Counted from the stretch's first letter, positions 34,670 through 45,138 are shown. The stretch is DNA of 64,000 nt from Anabaenopsis elenkinii CCIBt3563 (GCF_015245355.1 NZ_CP063311.1:1137313-1201312); one strand, 5' to 3'. Notes: a model not told the origin generated them from the letters alone. A program made the numbers and translations.

Positions 34670-34987
34670 TTATTCATCAAACACGCCAATTAAATCATTA
34701 TCCGGATCTTCATAAATTCCTTGTTCATCAACATTAAAATCAATATCCGCACAAGCACCAGATAAATTGAGGATTCCTTTAGTATGAAGCATATTTTTTT
34801 GTTTTAAAAATTCCTTTAATTCTGCCTCAGAGAAAAAGTTAAGCATCTCCTTCATTTCCTGAAAATCAATTAAACCTTCCCGCAAAGCGTCTAAGACAAG
34901 ATTGGCAATGATTTTTTGTGGTAAATTAACCCATTCATTTTGAATCTTATCTGTTAAATTATCTGGTAAATCTATGGTGATTTGCAT
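34670..34987 (-). CDS. Small hypothetical protein, antitoxin-like N-terminus (105 aa)
   Basis: The family is not firmly recognised. The first residues, MQITIDLPDNLTDKI, resemble the beta-strand start of many small antitoxins, and a helical central part follows (IIANLVLDALREGLIDFQEMKEML). The C-terminus is acidic (DPDNDLIGVFDE). No toxin partner is adjacent. Its ATG at 34987 follows GGGAGAT on the coding strand. It could be a solitary antitoxin or an unrelated small protein. Confidence 0.65.
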   Translation of the reverse strand: MQITIDLPDNLTDKIQNEWVNLPQKIIANLVLDALREGLIDFQEMKEMLNFFSEAELKEFLKQKNMLHTKGILNLSGACADIDFNVDEQGIYEDPDNDLIGVFDE

Positions 34988-35150
34988 AATTATAAAATCT
35001 CCCTAATCTGTTTTTTATAGGACTTACGGAACTGGCACAGGCGATCGCATGATTCATACTCGGATTCAGTAACGCCTATTCTTTGTTTTCCTATGTAGAA
35101 ACCTACCCCCAGGGGCTAAAGAGTCAAGGGGTGGGTTGGGATCATAGTTT

Positions 35151-36188
35151 TCAACCAAAGTAATATGATGTATCGTGATTAGCTTTCCATTCAGGTTTAT
35201 AAATGGCAAGCGATCGCATATACTGGACACGTTCAAAGGCGCTAGGATTAGGGCAATTTTTTTGACTCATACTCCCCTGCATTTGTTGTACTGACTCGTA
35301 CTCGTGTTTTTCCATCCATTCGCGCATTTCCCGCTCGATCACACGAATATGGTCAATTCCATGCTTGAGTAAAACTGAGCAAAGCATAGTAATTCTCGCA
35401 CCAGCCATTAGCATTTTTAATACATCTTCTCCCCGATGAATACCGCTAGTTGCTGCCAAATCGGCATGAATGCGACCATGGAGGATAGCAATCCAGCGCA
35501 GGGGTAAGCGCAGAGATTGGGGTGTACTTAACAATACATTAGGTTCAACATCCAACAGACTGAGATTAATATCCGCCTGGTAAAAGCGGTTAAACAGTAC
35601 CAATGCATCAGCCCCAGCTGCATCCAAACGTTTAGCCATATTTGCCATATTAGTAAAATAAGGGCTGAGTTTCACTGCTACGGGGATAGTAACTACTGCT
35701 TTGACCGCATCGAGAATATTAATATAAGTCTGCTCAATTTCATTACTAGTGAGTTCCATATCAGTAGGAACATAGTAAATATTTAACTCCAGCGCATCTG
35801 CTCCCGCTTGCTGAATTTGTTTGGCGTAGTTTGTCCATCCACCCAGGGATGAGCCGTTGAGACTAGCAATAATAGGAATACTTACCCTTTCCTTGGCTTT
35901 GTGGATATGCTCTAAATAGGTTTCTGGTCCTACCCGAAAGTTAATGGAATCCGGTAAGTAGGTGAGGGCTTCCGAAAAACTTTCTGTCCCCTGGGTGAGA
36001 TGATGGTGGAGTTCATGACTTTCAAAGCGCAATTGTTCCTCAAATAATGAATGCATCACTACCGCACCAGCACCTGCTGTTTCCATGCGCTGGATATTAT
36101 CAATGTCTTCCGACAGGGGAGATGCGGAGGGAACAAGAGGAGACCTCAATTTTATCCCCATATATGTTGTTGTTAAGTCCATACTCAT
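35151..36188 (-). CDS. Dihydroorotate dehydrogenase-like FMN protein
   Basis: The 345-residue protein has a TIM-barrel DHOD pattern: MDLTTTYMGIKLRSPLVPSA, then IIASLNGSSLGGW, ADALELNIYY, VAVKLSPYF and TSGIHRGEDVLKMLMAGA. The pattern fits the cyanobacterial dihydroorotate dehydrogenase-like proteins found beside nifJ rather than PyrD itself. It probably binds FMN; the substrate is uncertain. It follows nifJ by 62 bp on the same strand, so the two are probably an operon and may share an electron carrier or a stress role. Confidence 0.88.
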   Translation of the reverse strand: MSMDLTTTYMGIKLRSPLVPSASPLSEDIDNIQRMETAGAGAVVMHSLFEEQLRFESHELHHHLTQGTESFSEALTYLPDSINFRVGPETYLEHIHKAKERVSIPIIASLNGSSLGGWTNYAKQIQQAGADALELNIYYVPTDMELTSNEIEQTYINILDAVKAVVTIPVAVKLSPYFTNMANMAKRLDAAGADALVLFNRFYQADINLSLLDVEPNVLLSTPQSLRLPLRWIAILHGRIHADLAATSGIHRGEDVLKMLMAGARITMLCSVLLKHGIDHIRVIEREMREWMEKHEYESVQQMQGSMSQKNCPNPSAFERVQYMRSLAIYKPEWKANHDTSYYFG

Positions 36189-36250
36189 TACTCCTGTTGT
36201 TAATGTTCTAAGGGGTAATTAACCACACAGAAACACAGATAATCTTGTAT

Positions 36251-39200
36251 TCATGTCTGGGTATAATCTCTAGCAGCCAAATATCGATAAGTTTGCCAAC
36301 GGGTTTTGACATCAGCTTGAGCTTCTTTGAGTAATTGCAGTGCTGCTTGGCTGTCCCTTTTGGTTAACATTTTAAAGCGGTTTTCTAGATACATATATTC
36401 CTCTAGTGGTAACTTGGGCGTGCGCGAATCCAGTTGTAATGGGTTTTGTCCTTCCTTGATGCGGTCTGGATGAAATCTATATAGAAGCCATTGACCTGAA
36501 TCTACAGCCGCTTTTTGATTCTGCATGGCTGTGGTCATGTTGATGCCGTGGGCAATACAATGGCTGTAGGCGATAATTAGGGATGGCCCTTGATAAGCTT
36601 CCGCTTCGAGAAATGCTTTTAGGGTGTGTTCATCACGTGCGCCCATGGCGACACTAGCAATATAAACATTGCCGTAAGTCATTGCGATTAAGCCCAGGTC
36701 TTTTTTCCGTGCGGCTTTACCTCCGGCGGCAAATTTAGCTACAGCTGCTTTGGGTGTGGCTTTGGACATTTGCCCACCTGTATTCGAGTAAACCTCAGTA
36801 TCCAGAATCAGAATATTAACGTTGTGTCCACTGGCTAAAACGTGGTCTAATCCTCCGTAGCCGATATCATAACCCCAACCATCACCGCCAATAATCCATA
36901 CACTCTTTTTGACTAAGTAGTCAGCTAGAGATTTAAGATGCTGGCTGGCTTGATTATTCGGGATTTGCTCTAACCGTTGTTTGAGTAATTCTACTCGTTG
37001 TCTTTGTTCCCAAATATCAGCTTCATCTTTTTGTGGCGCATTGAGAATACCCTGGGCTAGTTCTTCCCCTATATCTGTTGCGAGTTTTTGCAGCAATTGG
37101 GCGGCAAATTCGGCTTTTTTATCGATGGAAATCCGAAAACCTAAGCCAAATTCCGCGTTATCTTCAAATAAGGAATTTGACCAAGCTGGCCCACGTCCGG
37201 CGCTATTGTGAGTCCAAGGTGTGGTAGGTAAATTCCCCCCATATATTGAAGAACAACCGGTGGCGTTAGCAACAATCATGCGATCGCCAAATAACTGTGT
37301 GGCTAACTTAATATAAGGTGTTTCCCCACAACCAGCGCAAGCCCCAGAAAACTCAAATAATGGTTCTTGCATTTGCTGTTGGTTGATATGGGTCAACTTC
37401 AACTTACTTCTATCAGGGTGGGGAATACTTAAAAAGAAATCCCAATTTTCCCGTTCTTGCTCCCGCAATGGTAACTGTGGTGCCATATTAATGGCTTTAC
37501 GCCGTGGTTCTGATTTATCCTTAGCCGGACAAACATCTACGCAAATACCGCAACCAGTACAATCTTCCGGCGCTACTTGGATAGTATATTTTAAACCTTG
37601 CCAATCATGGTCTTTAGCATTGGCGCTCTTAAAGGTTGGGGGTGCATTTTCTAACTGCGGAGGTTCGTAAACCTGACTACGAATCACACTGTGAGGACAG
37701 ACCATCACACACTTACCACATTGAATACAAACATCTGTATCCCAAACGGGTATTTCCTGAGCAATGTTACGCTTTTCCCATTTCGCAGTCCCTGTAGGAT
37801 AAGTACCATCAGCGGGTAAAGCACTGACGGTGATTTCATCCCCTTGACGACAGATCATTTTTCCTAACACATCACGGACAAAGGCCGGCGCAGTATCGGG
37901 AATTGGTGATAAGGAAAACTGTTCCCCCGTCACTTCTGACCCGATTTCTACCTCCCACAAATTTTCTAATGTGGTATCTACCGCCCGAATATTCATCTGT
38001 ACAATTTCCTGGCCTTTTTGGCCGTAAGTCTTGCGGATAGATTTTTTAATTTCTTCTATGGCTTCTGCTCTGGGTAACACCCCCGATAAAGCAAAGAAAC
38101 ATACCTGCATTACCGTGTTAATTCTCCCCGCCATCCCTGCTTGACGAGCTACCTTATAGGCATTGATGACATAAACTCTCAGCCCCTTGTGGATAATTTG
38201 CTCTTGTACTGATGCCGGTAGATGATGCCATACTTGATCTTTTTCATAGGGGGAGTTGATTAATAATGTCCCACCTGGTATGATGTCTTTCAAGATGGGA
38301 AACTTTAACAAAAATTCCCATTGATGACAGCCGATAAAGTTAGCTTTGCTAATTAAATAGGTAGAGCGAATCAATTGAGAACCAAAGCGCAGGTGAGAAA
38401 CCGTCACCGAGCCTGATTTTTTAGAGTCGTAGACAAAATAACCTTGAGCGTAGTTGTTAGTTTCTTCCCCAATAATTTTGATAGAGTTTTTATTTGCCCC
38501 CACGGTACCATCTGCACCCAAACCATAAAAAATAGCTCTAATGATCTGGTCGGATTCAATGTTAAAATCAGGGTCATAGTTTAAGCTGGTGTGGGTGACA
38601 TCATCCTCAATACCGATGGTGAAATGATTTTTCAGTTGAGTTGCAGCCAAGTGGTCAAAGACTGCTTTAATCATGGCTGGGGTGAATTCTTTAGAAGATA
38701 AACCGTAACGACCACCCACAACTTGAGGTTTTTCCCCTGTTTCCCATGCTTCATGAATTGCAGCCACCACATCTAAATATAATGGTTCACCAGATGCGCC
38801 TGGTTCCTTGGTGCGGTCAAGTACGGCAATGCTGCGGGTAGTTTTGGGTAAACTAGCCACAAAGCGCACAGCATCAAAGGGGCGATATAGTCTGACTTTC
38901 ACAACCCCCACCTTTTCACCATGGGACTTGAGGTCATCTACTGTTTCATGTACCGCCTCGCAACCTGAACCCATGAGCACCATCACCCGTTCCGCCCCGG
39001 GGTGACCGTGGTATTCAAACAGTTGGTACTGTCGTCCCGTCATAGCTGCAAATTCATCCATGACTTTCTGGGTGATGTCTGGACAAGCTAAATAATAAGG
39101 ATTGACAGTTTCCCTGGCTTGGAAGTAGATATCAGGATTTTGTGCTGTTCCCCGCAAAACTGGTTGGTCGGGGGTGAGGGCCCGTGAACGGTGGGCGAAT

Positions 39201-39808
39201 ACTAACTGATCGGGGATGAATTCTCGTAAATTGTTTTCTGTTAAATTGTTGATTTTGTTGATTTCGTGGGAAGTACGAAAGCCATCAAAAAAGTGGATAA
39301 ATGGTATCCGTGATTCTAGGGTGGCTCTAGTTGATATCAGGGCGAAATCCTGTGCTTCTTGCACCGAAGCAGCGCATAACATGGCAAAACCTGTACCCCG
39401 TGCTGCCATGACATCACTATGATCACCGAAAATAGAGAGGGCTTGTGCAGCGAGCGATCGCGCTGCTATATGAAAAACTGTCGGTGTGAGTTCCCCAGCA
39501 ATTTTATACATATTCGGGATCATCAGCAATAACCCCTGAGAAGCTGTAAAAGTAGTTGTCAGTGAACCCGTTTGTAAAGCGCCGTGTATAGCACCTGCGA
39601 CACCCCCCTCACTCTGCATCTCCACCACAGTAGGAACAGTACCCCAAATATTATTCTGAGCTTCACTAGACCAAGCATCCGCCCACTCAGCCATAGGCGA
39701 AGATGGAGTAATAGGATAAATAGCAATAACTTCATTGAGTCGATAAACGACTTCGGCTACAGCCTGATTGGCGTCTATGGTTGCAAAACTTCTTTTGTTC
39801 ATGTTCAT
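36251..39808 (-). CDS. nifJ: Pyruvate:ferredoxin/flavodoxin oxidoreductase
   Basis: The 1185-residue product is full length for the single-chain NifJ enzyme. Domain order: N-terminal PFOR domain (IYPITPSSPMAEWADAW), central domain with FGLGADGTVGANKNS, then two [4Fe-4S] clusters (CIQCGKCVMVCP and CTGCGICVDVCP) and a C-terminal TPP domain (CAGCGETPY, GGDGWGYDIGYGGLDH). It oxidises pyruvate to acetyl-CoA and reduces ferredoxin or flavodoxin; in cyanobacteria it is linked to fermentation and to electron supply, for example to nitrogenase. The start ATG at 39808 is the first. The DHOD-like gene follows it. Confidence 0.97.
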   Translation of the reverse strand: MNMNKRSFATIDANQAVAEVVYRLNEVIAIYPITPSSPMAEWADAWSSEAQNNIWGTVPTVVEMQSEGGVAGAIHGALQTGSLTTTFTASQGLLLMIPNMYKIAGELTPTVFHIAARSLAAQALSIFGDHSDVMAARGTGFAMLCAASVQEAQDFALISTRATLESRIPFIHFFDGFRTSHEINKINNLTENNLREFIPDQLVFAHRSRALTPDQPVLRGTAQNPDIYFQARETVNPYYLACPDITQKVMDEFAAMTGRQYQLFEYHGHPGAERVMVLMGSGCEAVHETVDDLKSHGEKVGVVKVRLYRPFDAVRFVASLPKTTRSIAVLDRTKEPGASGEPLYLDVVAAIHEAWETGEKPQVVGGRYGLSSKEFTPAMIKAVFDHLAATQLKNHFTIGIEDDVTHTSLNYDPDFNIESDQIIRAIFYGLGADGTVGANKNSIKIIGEETNNYAQGYFVYDSKKSGSVTVSHLRFGSQLIRSTYLISKANFIGCHQWEFLLKFPILKDIIPGGTLLINSPYEKDQVWHHLPASVQEQIIHKGLRVYVINAYKVARQAGMAGRINTVMQVCFFALSGVLPRAEAIEEIKKSIRKTYGQKGQEIVQMNIRAVDTTLENLWEVEIGSEVTGEQFSLSPIPDTAPAFVRDVLGKMICRQGDEITVSALPADGTYPTGTAKWEKRNIAQEIPVWDTDVCIQCGKCVMVCPHSVIRSQVYEPPQLENAPPTFKSANAKDHDWQGLKYTIQVAPEDCTGCGICVDVCPAKDKSEPRRKAINMAPQLPLREQERENWDFFLSIPHPDRSKLKLTHINQQQMQEPLFEFSGACAGCGETPYIKLATQLFGDRMIVANATGCSSIYGGNLPTTPWTHNSAGRGPAWSNSLFEDNAEFGLGFRISIDKKAEFAAQLLQKLATDIGEELAQGILNAPQKDEADIWEQRQRVELLKQRLEQIPNNQASQHLKSLADYLVKKSVWIIGGDGWGYDIGYGGLDHVLASGHNVNILILDTEVYSNTGGQMSKATPKAAVAKFAAGGKAARKKDLGLIAMTYGNVYIASVAMGARDEHTLKAFLEAEAYQGPSLIIAYSHCIAHGINMTTAMQNQKAAVDSGQWLLYRFHPDRIKEGQNPLQLDSRTPKLPLEEYMYLENRFKMLTKRDSQAALQLLKEAQADVKTRWQTYRYLAARDYTQT

Positions 39809-39987
39809 GCACCTGTAAAAACTGATCAGCGCTAATCATGATGAAGGTAAATCTATTTACATATTAGTTCCCTGAACTTGCGAATAATTGATACTCTGAT
39901 AATTGAAATATTTATTTACATATTTCTAGGGTTGGAAAATTATCATTTATTTCACAGGATGGGAGGATGAATTATTCAGGTGTATAA

Positions 39988-40572
39988 TCAGTGAGGGACT
40001 TGCAATTGAAAATCAGCCAACAAAACAAAACCCTCAACACGACAATTTAACTTTTTTAGCCACACAACTAACTCATGATTACTGTTGTGACACAAAGTAT
40101 AATCTAGGTCGTCTTGGACAAAAATCATTTGATTTTGGGGGTTAAAAATCGCCGTGTAGATATTATTCTCAAAACGTTGATCTAAAAACTGGTTGAGAGC
40201 AGTAACCTTATTCCTAGCAACTGCAAAACTTAAGATAGTAGTATCAGAACTAACAGACTGCTGTAACCCAGAAATATTTGCATATCTTCTCCTTCCCAAA
40301 GTTCCCTGAGTAGGAATCAGCAGCGCCCTAACACCACTACCCAAACCTTGCTGATTCAAAGCAAAATAACGCCAATCACCGTAAGCATATTGAATTAATC
40401 CTTGATCACGATCAGGTAAAACCAATCTAGAATGTAAACCCAAATCAACCACATAAACAGTAACCGGTTCCACAGGGTCAGAGGGGGGTATAATAGTAGC
40501 CGGAGAAGCAATCAAAACTACAAAGACAAAAGCGAGTATTCCCAGAAAAAATAGAGATATCCGACTTAACAT
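39988..40572 (-). CDS. DUF2459 / TIGR02117-like membrane-anchored protein
   Basis: The 194-residue protein starts with a hydrophobic anchor (LFFLGILAFVFVVLIAS) and continues with VYVVDLGLHSRLVLP, AYGDWRYFAL and a C-terminal YTLCHNSNHELVVWLKKL, which resembles the Cys/Asn pattern of DUF2459. Family function is unknown. It follows sodA by 34 bp on the same strand, so it may be co-expressed with the superoxide dismutase. Confidence 0.65.
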   Translation of the reverse strand: MLSRISLFFLGILAFVFVVLIASPATIIPPSDPVEPVTVYVVDLGLHSRLVLPDRDQGLIQYAYGDWRYFALNQQGLGSGVRALLIPTQGTLGRRRYANISGLQQSVSSDTTILSFAVARNKVTALNQFLDQRFENNIYTAIFNPQNQMIFVQDDLDYTLCHNSNHELVVWLKKLNCRVEGFVLLADFQLQVPH

Positions 40573-40606
40573 ACCCCCCCAAAAAAAACTTTGTGACCCT
40601 TTGCGT

Positions 40607-41401
40607 TTAAAACTGTAAGGAAACCTGCGATCGCCTGTTAACTTCCGACCAATTGATCACACCCCACCAATTATTTAAATACTCACCGCGGCGGTTGCGA
40701 TACCTCAAATAATAGGCGTGTTCCCAGACATCATTACCCATAATTGGGTATGCACCATTCATAATCGGGTTATCTTGATTAGGTGTAGTGACGATTTGCA
40801 ATTCACCCGTTGAGTTACGCACCAACCAGACCCAACCACTACCAAAGCGATCGCCTCCAGCTTGGTTAAACTGTTGTTTAAACTGATCAAAACTGCCAAA
40901 AGTTTGCTTAATTTCCGATGCAATTTCCCCTGTAGGTTCACCACCACCTTCAGGGGTCATAATTTGCCAAAAAATTGTGTGATTCAGATGTCCACCACCA
41001 TTATTGCCAACCTTTGTGCGGATATTTTCAGGAACACTATTTAAATCCCGCAGTAAAGCCTCAACACTCTTTTTCTGTAAATCTGGCTCTTCCTTAAGAG
41101 CGTCATTGAGATTATTCACATAACTAGCATGATGTCCATCATGATGTAGTTTCATCGTTTCCGCATCAATAGCTTTTCCCAGTGCTGTATAAGCATAGGG
41201 TAATGGTGGTAACTTTGCAGGTCCGGCGCTGAGTTCCCCATCGGGGGAGGCTACGGGGGGAAATGTAGCAGCAATAGCGGTTTGTCCAGGAGATTGTGAT
41301 CCAGCGGGGAGTAATACTTGACCAGAAATGAGCACTATCCCCATCACCAAGCTTGTGAGTAGCAAGGCAATTTTTCTGAAGAAAAATTTAGACATAAACA
41401 T
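40607..41401 (-). CDS. sodA: Fe/Mn superoxide dismutase, membrane-anchored
   Basis: The 264-residue protein has a signal/anchor ([20 protein letters not shown]) then the SOD domain: [32 protein letters not shown] with two of the ligand histidines, LNHTIFW, and [19 protein letters not shown] with the Asp and last His ligands. The N-terminal anchor matches the membrane-bound MnSOD of heterocystous cyanobacteria, where it protects the thylakoid from superoxide. Mn versus Fe cannot be read with certainty. It is upstream of the DUF2459-like gene. Confidence 0.95.
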   Translation of the reverse strand: MFMSKFFFRKIALLLTSLVMGIVLISGQVLLPAGSQSPGQTAIAATFPPVASPDGELSAGPAKLPPLPYAYTALGKAIDAETMKLHHDGHHASYVNNLNDALKEEPDLQKKSVEALLRDLNSVPENIRTKVGNNGGGHLNHTIFWQIMTPEGGGEPTGEIASEIKQTFGSFDQFKQQFNQAGGDRFGSGWVWLVRNSTGELQIVTTPNQDNPIMNGAYPIMGNDVWEHAYYLRYRNRRGEYLNNWWGVINWSEVNRRSQVSLQF

Positions 41402-41445
41402 TCACACCACCATGTTTTTTTGTATTCTGAAAAAGTCAACTTTTT

Positions 41446-41796
41446 TTAACTCCAGGTTCTGACAATAGCCAGGAGAATAGAATTAATAATCGCCAAAGCG
41501 ATCGAGCCAATTAATGCGCTCCAAAACCCCCATCGCAGAGTAAATCCTGGGACTAAAGCAGCAGCTAGAGCAAAAATAATTGCATTCAATATGAAGACAA
41601 ATAACCCAAAACTCAGAAGAATAACAGGGAAGGTTAAAAAGGCCAGAATCGGTAGTAAAATTGCATTCAATATACCGAAAGCTGCCGCAGAAATTGCAGC
41701 TTTACCCAAACTATCAATTTCAATACCGATAGGTAGTCTAGAAATGATTAGAAAGCTAATCGTAGTTACTACCCAAGTGAGAATAAGGTCTAACAT
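41446..41796 (-). CDS. Holin-like four-TM protein (PF04020-type)
   Basis: The 116-residue protein is a compact bundle of four hydrophobic segments beginning LILTWVVTTISFLIISRLPIGIEI and including LNAILLPILAFLTFPVILLSFGLF and LVPGFTLRWGFWSALIGSIAL, the pattern of the mycobacterial-type phage holin family found in most bacteria. The role is not known. No phage genes are near. The ATG at 41796 is the only plausible start. Confidence 0.85.
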   Translation of the reverse strand: MLDLILTWVVTTISFLIISRLPIGIEIDSLGKAAISAAAFGILNAILLPILAFLTFPVILLSFGLFVFILNAIIFALAAALVPGFTLRWGFWSALIGSIALAIINSILLAIVRTWS

Positions 41797-42366
41797 TTAT
41801 GATTCCTCATGAGATCATACCTATTTTATGGATATTTTACAGGATATTTTTGTCTTGTTATCTTGTGATTAATCTATATTGATTGACACTAGTATCTTGC
41901 TAGATTTTATCATAAAAAAATCCTGATCAAAGCGATGTAATTATATATTTCTTTTGACATATAATTAAAATTTATAAACAAAACTATCGGCAGATATAGG
42001 ATAAGATTTCTTTTGCTAAATATATAATTAAACCATAAACTACATTGAGGATTTTGCCCCTTAATCAAAGTTAATATCAACGCATTTTCACTGACAGATG
42101 TTATCTAGACTATAAAACAATGAATATTACCCCGTCCATTATACTCTGTAGCTTCTAGGTTGTTTATTCCCCATCCGTCTGCAAAAATTTTCTTGGAGTT
42201 GAAGAACTGAACCAGCGGTAAATTTAACCTCCCTGATTTGTTAATCATAGTTCTGGCAAAATTCTCATCAATCAATGATTAACCGGAGAGCAAAACCTGG
42301 GTTTATGCTGAGATAAAAAACTACAGTGTATGAAAACACACTTGTATATAACTGAGGATAAAGAAT
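41797..42366. other. AT-rich intergenic region, no gene found
   Basis: 570 bp between the holin-like gene and the 129-aa gene. It is AT-rich with many stop codons in all frames, without HIP1 sites, repeats or tRNA-like structure. Confidence 0.5.
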
Positions 42367-42756
42367 ATGTCTATTGAAGTAATGATCCCGCAGGAAATGG
42401 CAAAAAATAGGAATATTTCTCAAGTAACCACCAGTGAAGTTAAACAAGAGCAAATGCAACCAGATAGTATAAATATCCCAGATGTAGCTTTAAGTTTATC
42501 TCCCATAGCTCTGCTATTCAGTTGGGTCATGTTTTTCCTAATCTTGCAAAAAATTCGTACAATTTTAGACAATAAAATGGTTTTTACTGTCAATGGTGTA
42601 CATAAAGTCCCATGTAAAAACTGTCGCTTTTATTCAAATAACCATTATCTCAAATGTGCTGTACAACCTTCTATCGTCCTGACTGAAGATGCAAAGGATT
42701 GCTCGGAATATTCACCGAAAAATGGCAAATTCTCACCAAATGGCCTCTTTAAATAA
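42367..42756 (+). CDS. Hypothetical single-TM protein with a Cys-rich tail (129 aa)
   Basis: The family is not recognised. It has one hydrophobic segment (LSLSPIALLFSWVMFFLILQ, about residues 43-62) and a C-terminal part with four cysteines in the order CKNCRFY, KCAVQ and DCSEY, which could bind iron-sulfur or zinc. The layout suggests a small membrane-anchored redox or metal protein, by inference. The ATG at 42367 follows TGAGGATAAAGAAT, with a ribosome-site-like GAGGA. Confidence 0.65.
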   Translation: MSIEVMIPQEMAKNRNISQVTTSEVKQEQMQPDSINIPDVALSLSPIALLFSWVMFFLILQKIRTILDNKMVFTVNGVHKVPCKNCRFYSNNHYLKCAVQPSIVLTEDAKDCSEYSPKNGKFSPNGLFK

Positions 42757-42777
42757 TTTTCTGCTTATATATTATCA

Positions 42778-43905
42778 TTAAGTCACCTCACCTAAATCTC
42801 GTTGTCGCTGTAACCAGTAAGCTAAATCATTGGCTGTAATGATACCTTTAAGTAAGTCATTGTGAATCACCAGTACACGGCTAACCCCTGAATCTTGCAT
42901 TTTTTGTAATACTTGAGACATCTGTTCTTCTGGACGAGCAGTAACACCATTTTTGGTGGGAATCATCGTATCTTTGACAGTACGATATTGCCATTCTTCT
43001 CTGGGAATATCCTTTACCTGATTTAAAGTAATAATACCTACAGGATGGCCGTCTTGTGTCACAGGAAAAGAATGATAGCGACGACTGAGAAAATATCTAT
43101 CTACTAACTCTTGGAGTTTCATGTCAGGACTGACAGTTTCCGGGTGAGGAGTCATAATTTCCTGGGCCCTTACCCCTTGTAAACTGGTACGCAGCAAAAG
43201 CTCATCATAGCTAGTTTCTGCGGCGTTGTACAAGAACCAACCGATGAGAATTAGCCACAGTCCGCCCAAAATCGCCCCAGCAAACATCTCCAAAACACCG
43301 AAGATGATTAACAGATAACTCAGCCATTTTCCGGCGTTAGAGGCGATTTTTGTCGATTTTTTGAGATTACCTGTATACTTCCAAAGAATAGAACGAAAAA
43401 CCCGACCGCCATCTAAGGGAAACCCCGGTAACATATTGAAGATAGCTAGAGCCAGATTAATCACAGCTAGGTAAGCAAAAACACCTGTAAATACTACACT
43501 CAAACCAGTATTGCTACCCACATACCAAATCAAGCCAAATACAGCAGCTAGTAGCAGACTCACAACCGGACCCACCCCAGCTATTTGGAACTCGTCCCCG
43601 GGGGTTTGTGCATCCATACGAGTGCGGGAAACTCCACCAAAAATAAATAGAGTAATACCTTCTACGGGAATTCCCTTGGCTCTGGCCACAAAGGAGTGAG
43701 AAAGCTCATGTGCTAGGAGGGAAGTGAAAAATAGCAGCGTTGCTACTATACCCATGGCAAAATAGGTACCACTATCAAATCCGGGATAGTTGGTGGGGAA
43801 TATTCCAGCGCTTAAAGTCCACAGAACGAGAAAGAAAATTATCAACCAGGACAAATCAACTCGGATTTCAAATCCGAAAATAGAACCAAGACGAAAACCT
43901 TCCAT
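42778..43905 (-). CDS. Site-2-type zinc metalloprotease with CBS pair (M50)
   Basis: The 375-residue protein has a six-TM M50 core: LLAHELSHSFVARAKGIPVEG holds the HEXXH zinc site and NMLPGFPLDGGRVFRSI the second NPxxDG-like part (the Asp ligand). Two CBS domains fill the C-terminus (IMTPHPETVSPDMKL and TMIPTKNGVTARPEE). This is the CBS-containing S2P group (Rv2625c-like). Such proteins cleave membrane-spanning substrates; the substrate here is unknown. Convergent with the 129-aa gene. Confidence 0.92.
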   Translation of the reverse strand: MEGFRLGSIFGFEIRVDLSWLIIFFLVLWTLSAGIFPTNYPGFDSGTYFAMGIVATLLFFTSLLAHELSHSFVARAKGIPVEGITLFIFGGVSRTRMDAQTPGDEFQIAGVGPVVSLLLAAVFGLIWYVGSNTGLSVVFTGVFAYLAVINLALAIFNMLPGFPLDGGRVFRSILWKYTGNLKKSTKIASNAGKWLSYLLIIFGVLEMFAGAILGGLWLILIGWFLYNAAETSYDELLLRTSLQGVRAQEIMTPHPETVSPDMKLQELVDRYFLSRRYHSFPVTQDGHPVGIITLNQVKDIPREEWQYRTVKDTMIPTKNGVTARPEEQMSQVLQKMQDSGVSRVLVIHNDLLKGIITANDLAYWLQRQRDLGEVT

Positions 43906-44016
43906 AAGAATTTTTAATTAAGAAAGTCCTATTTTCACCACCGCAACTATAGACAAAGGTAATTTATTTTGCCTCTGACAAATGATAGAGAGGTAAAATG
44001 TTCCTTTTGACTGTTG

Positions 44017-45138
44017 CTATGGTGTCGGTAAAGCTTCTGGTTGGAGTCTAATCTTTTGTCTGCTACCATCGCGGTTGATGGTGATGACCATGGTATTACC
44101 GATGTTGGTGGTTTCTACTTGTTGCTGTACTTGCTTGATATCTTCAATCCCTACATTATTAATACTTTCAATAATGTCACCGGGACGCAAACCGGCGCGA
44201 AAAGCAGGGGAGTTGCGGACGACTCCCAGAACAATTACACCGCTGTCCTGAGTAATTGTGATTCCCACATCACTTTGATTAATTTTCCCACGCAACTCAG
44301 GGTTTAACTGGGCCATTTGAATACCGATGTAGGGGTGAGATACTTTTCCCGTGGCGATTAATTGTTCTGCAATGCGTTGAGCAGTGTTGATGGGAATGGC
44401 GAAACCTAACCCTTGGGCTCCCTGGATGATCGCGGTGTTCATCCCAATCACTTCTCCTTGAGCATTCAGCAGGGGACCGCCAGAGTTACCTGGATTAATT
44501 GCTGCGTCGGTTTGGATAAAGTCAACTCGTTCTGCAGGTACACCCAGAGCTGCTACAGAACGCTGTGTAGCGCTGATAATTCCTTGGGTGACTGTATTAT
44601 CTAATCCTAGAGGATTACCAATGGCGATCGCCCATTCTCCTGGTATTAAATTATCCGAATTACCCAGCTTCACTGTCGGTAAATTCGTGGCTGCAATTTT
44701 GACAACCGCAACATCAGTGACGGAATCAGCCCCCACCACCTCGCCTTGGAAACGGCGGCCATCCTTCAATATAACTGTGACATTATCTGCATTTGCTACC
44801 ACATGGGCATTAGTAAAAATTAGACCATCGGATGTAGTAATAAATCCTGAGCCGAGACCCTGTTGTACTTCTTCCCTAGCCGGTAATTCTCCCCGGAAAA
44901 AACGCTCTAATATCGGGTCTGGAGGGATTTCCACAGTGCGGGTAGAGTCAATGCGCACGACTGCAGGCCCTACCTCTTGGACAACACGAGAGATGTAATT
45001 TACATCACTGTTAACCGTTGATTGTACTAGTGTATTTCCGGGTATTCGTGGTTGAGCATTCCTGACATCTCTAGTAGGGATACATCCGGTAAGGAATAAA
45101 ACTAAACAAAAAACTGATCGCTGGAGAAGTCCTTTCAT
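44017..45138 (-). CDS. HtrA-type serine protease with PDZ domain (Deg/Hho)
   Basis: The 373-residue protein starts with a lipobox-like LVLFLTGC signal, then a trypsin-fold domain with FTNAHVV (catalytic His), VTDVAVVKI (Asp) and INPGNSGGPLLN (Ser) and a single C-terminal PDZ domain (GLRPGDIIESINNVGIEDI). This is the DegP/HhoA/HhoB/HtrA type used in envelope or thylakoid-lumen protein quality control. Which of the three cyanobacterial paralogues it is cannot be said. The ATG at 45138 is the start. Confidence 0.94.
   Translation of the reverse strand: MKGLLQRSVFCLVLFLTGCIPTRDVRNAQPRIPGNTLVQSTVNSDVNYISRVVQEVGPAVVRIDSTRTVEIPPDPILERFFRGELPAREEVQQGLGSGFITTSDGLIFTNAHVVANADNVTVILKDGRRFQGEVVGADSVTDVAVVKIAATNLPTVKLGNSDNLIPGEWAIAIGNPLGLDNTVTQGIISATQRSVAALGVPAERVDFIQTDAAINPGNSGGPLLNAQGEVIGMNTAIIQGAQGLGFAIPINTAQRIAEQLIATGKVSHPYIGIQMAQLNPELRGKINQSDVGITITQDSGVIVLGVVRNSPAFRAGLRPGDIIESINNVGIEDIKQVQQQVETTNIGNTMVITINRDGSRQKIRLQPEALPTP

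Noticed and set aside
41446-41796. Phage lysis cassette suggested by the holin-like protein
   Set aside because: This four-TM family is common on bacterial chromosomes and there is no endolysin or other phage gene nearby.
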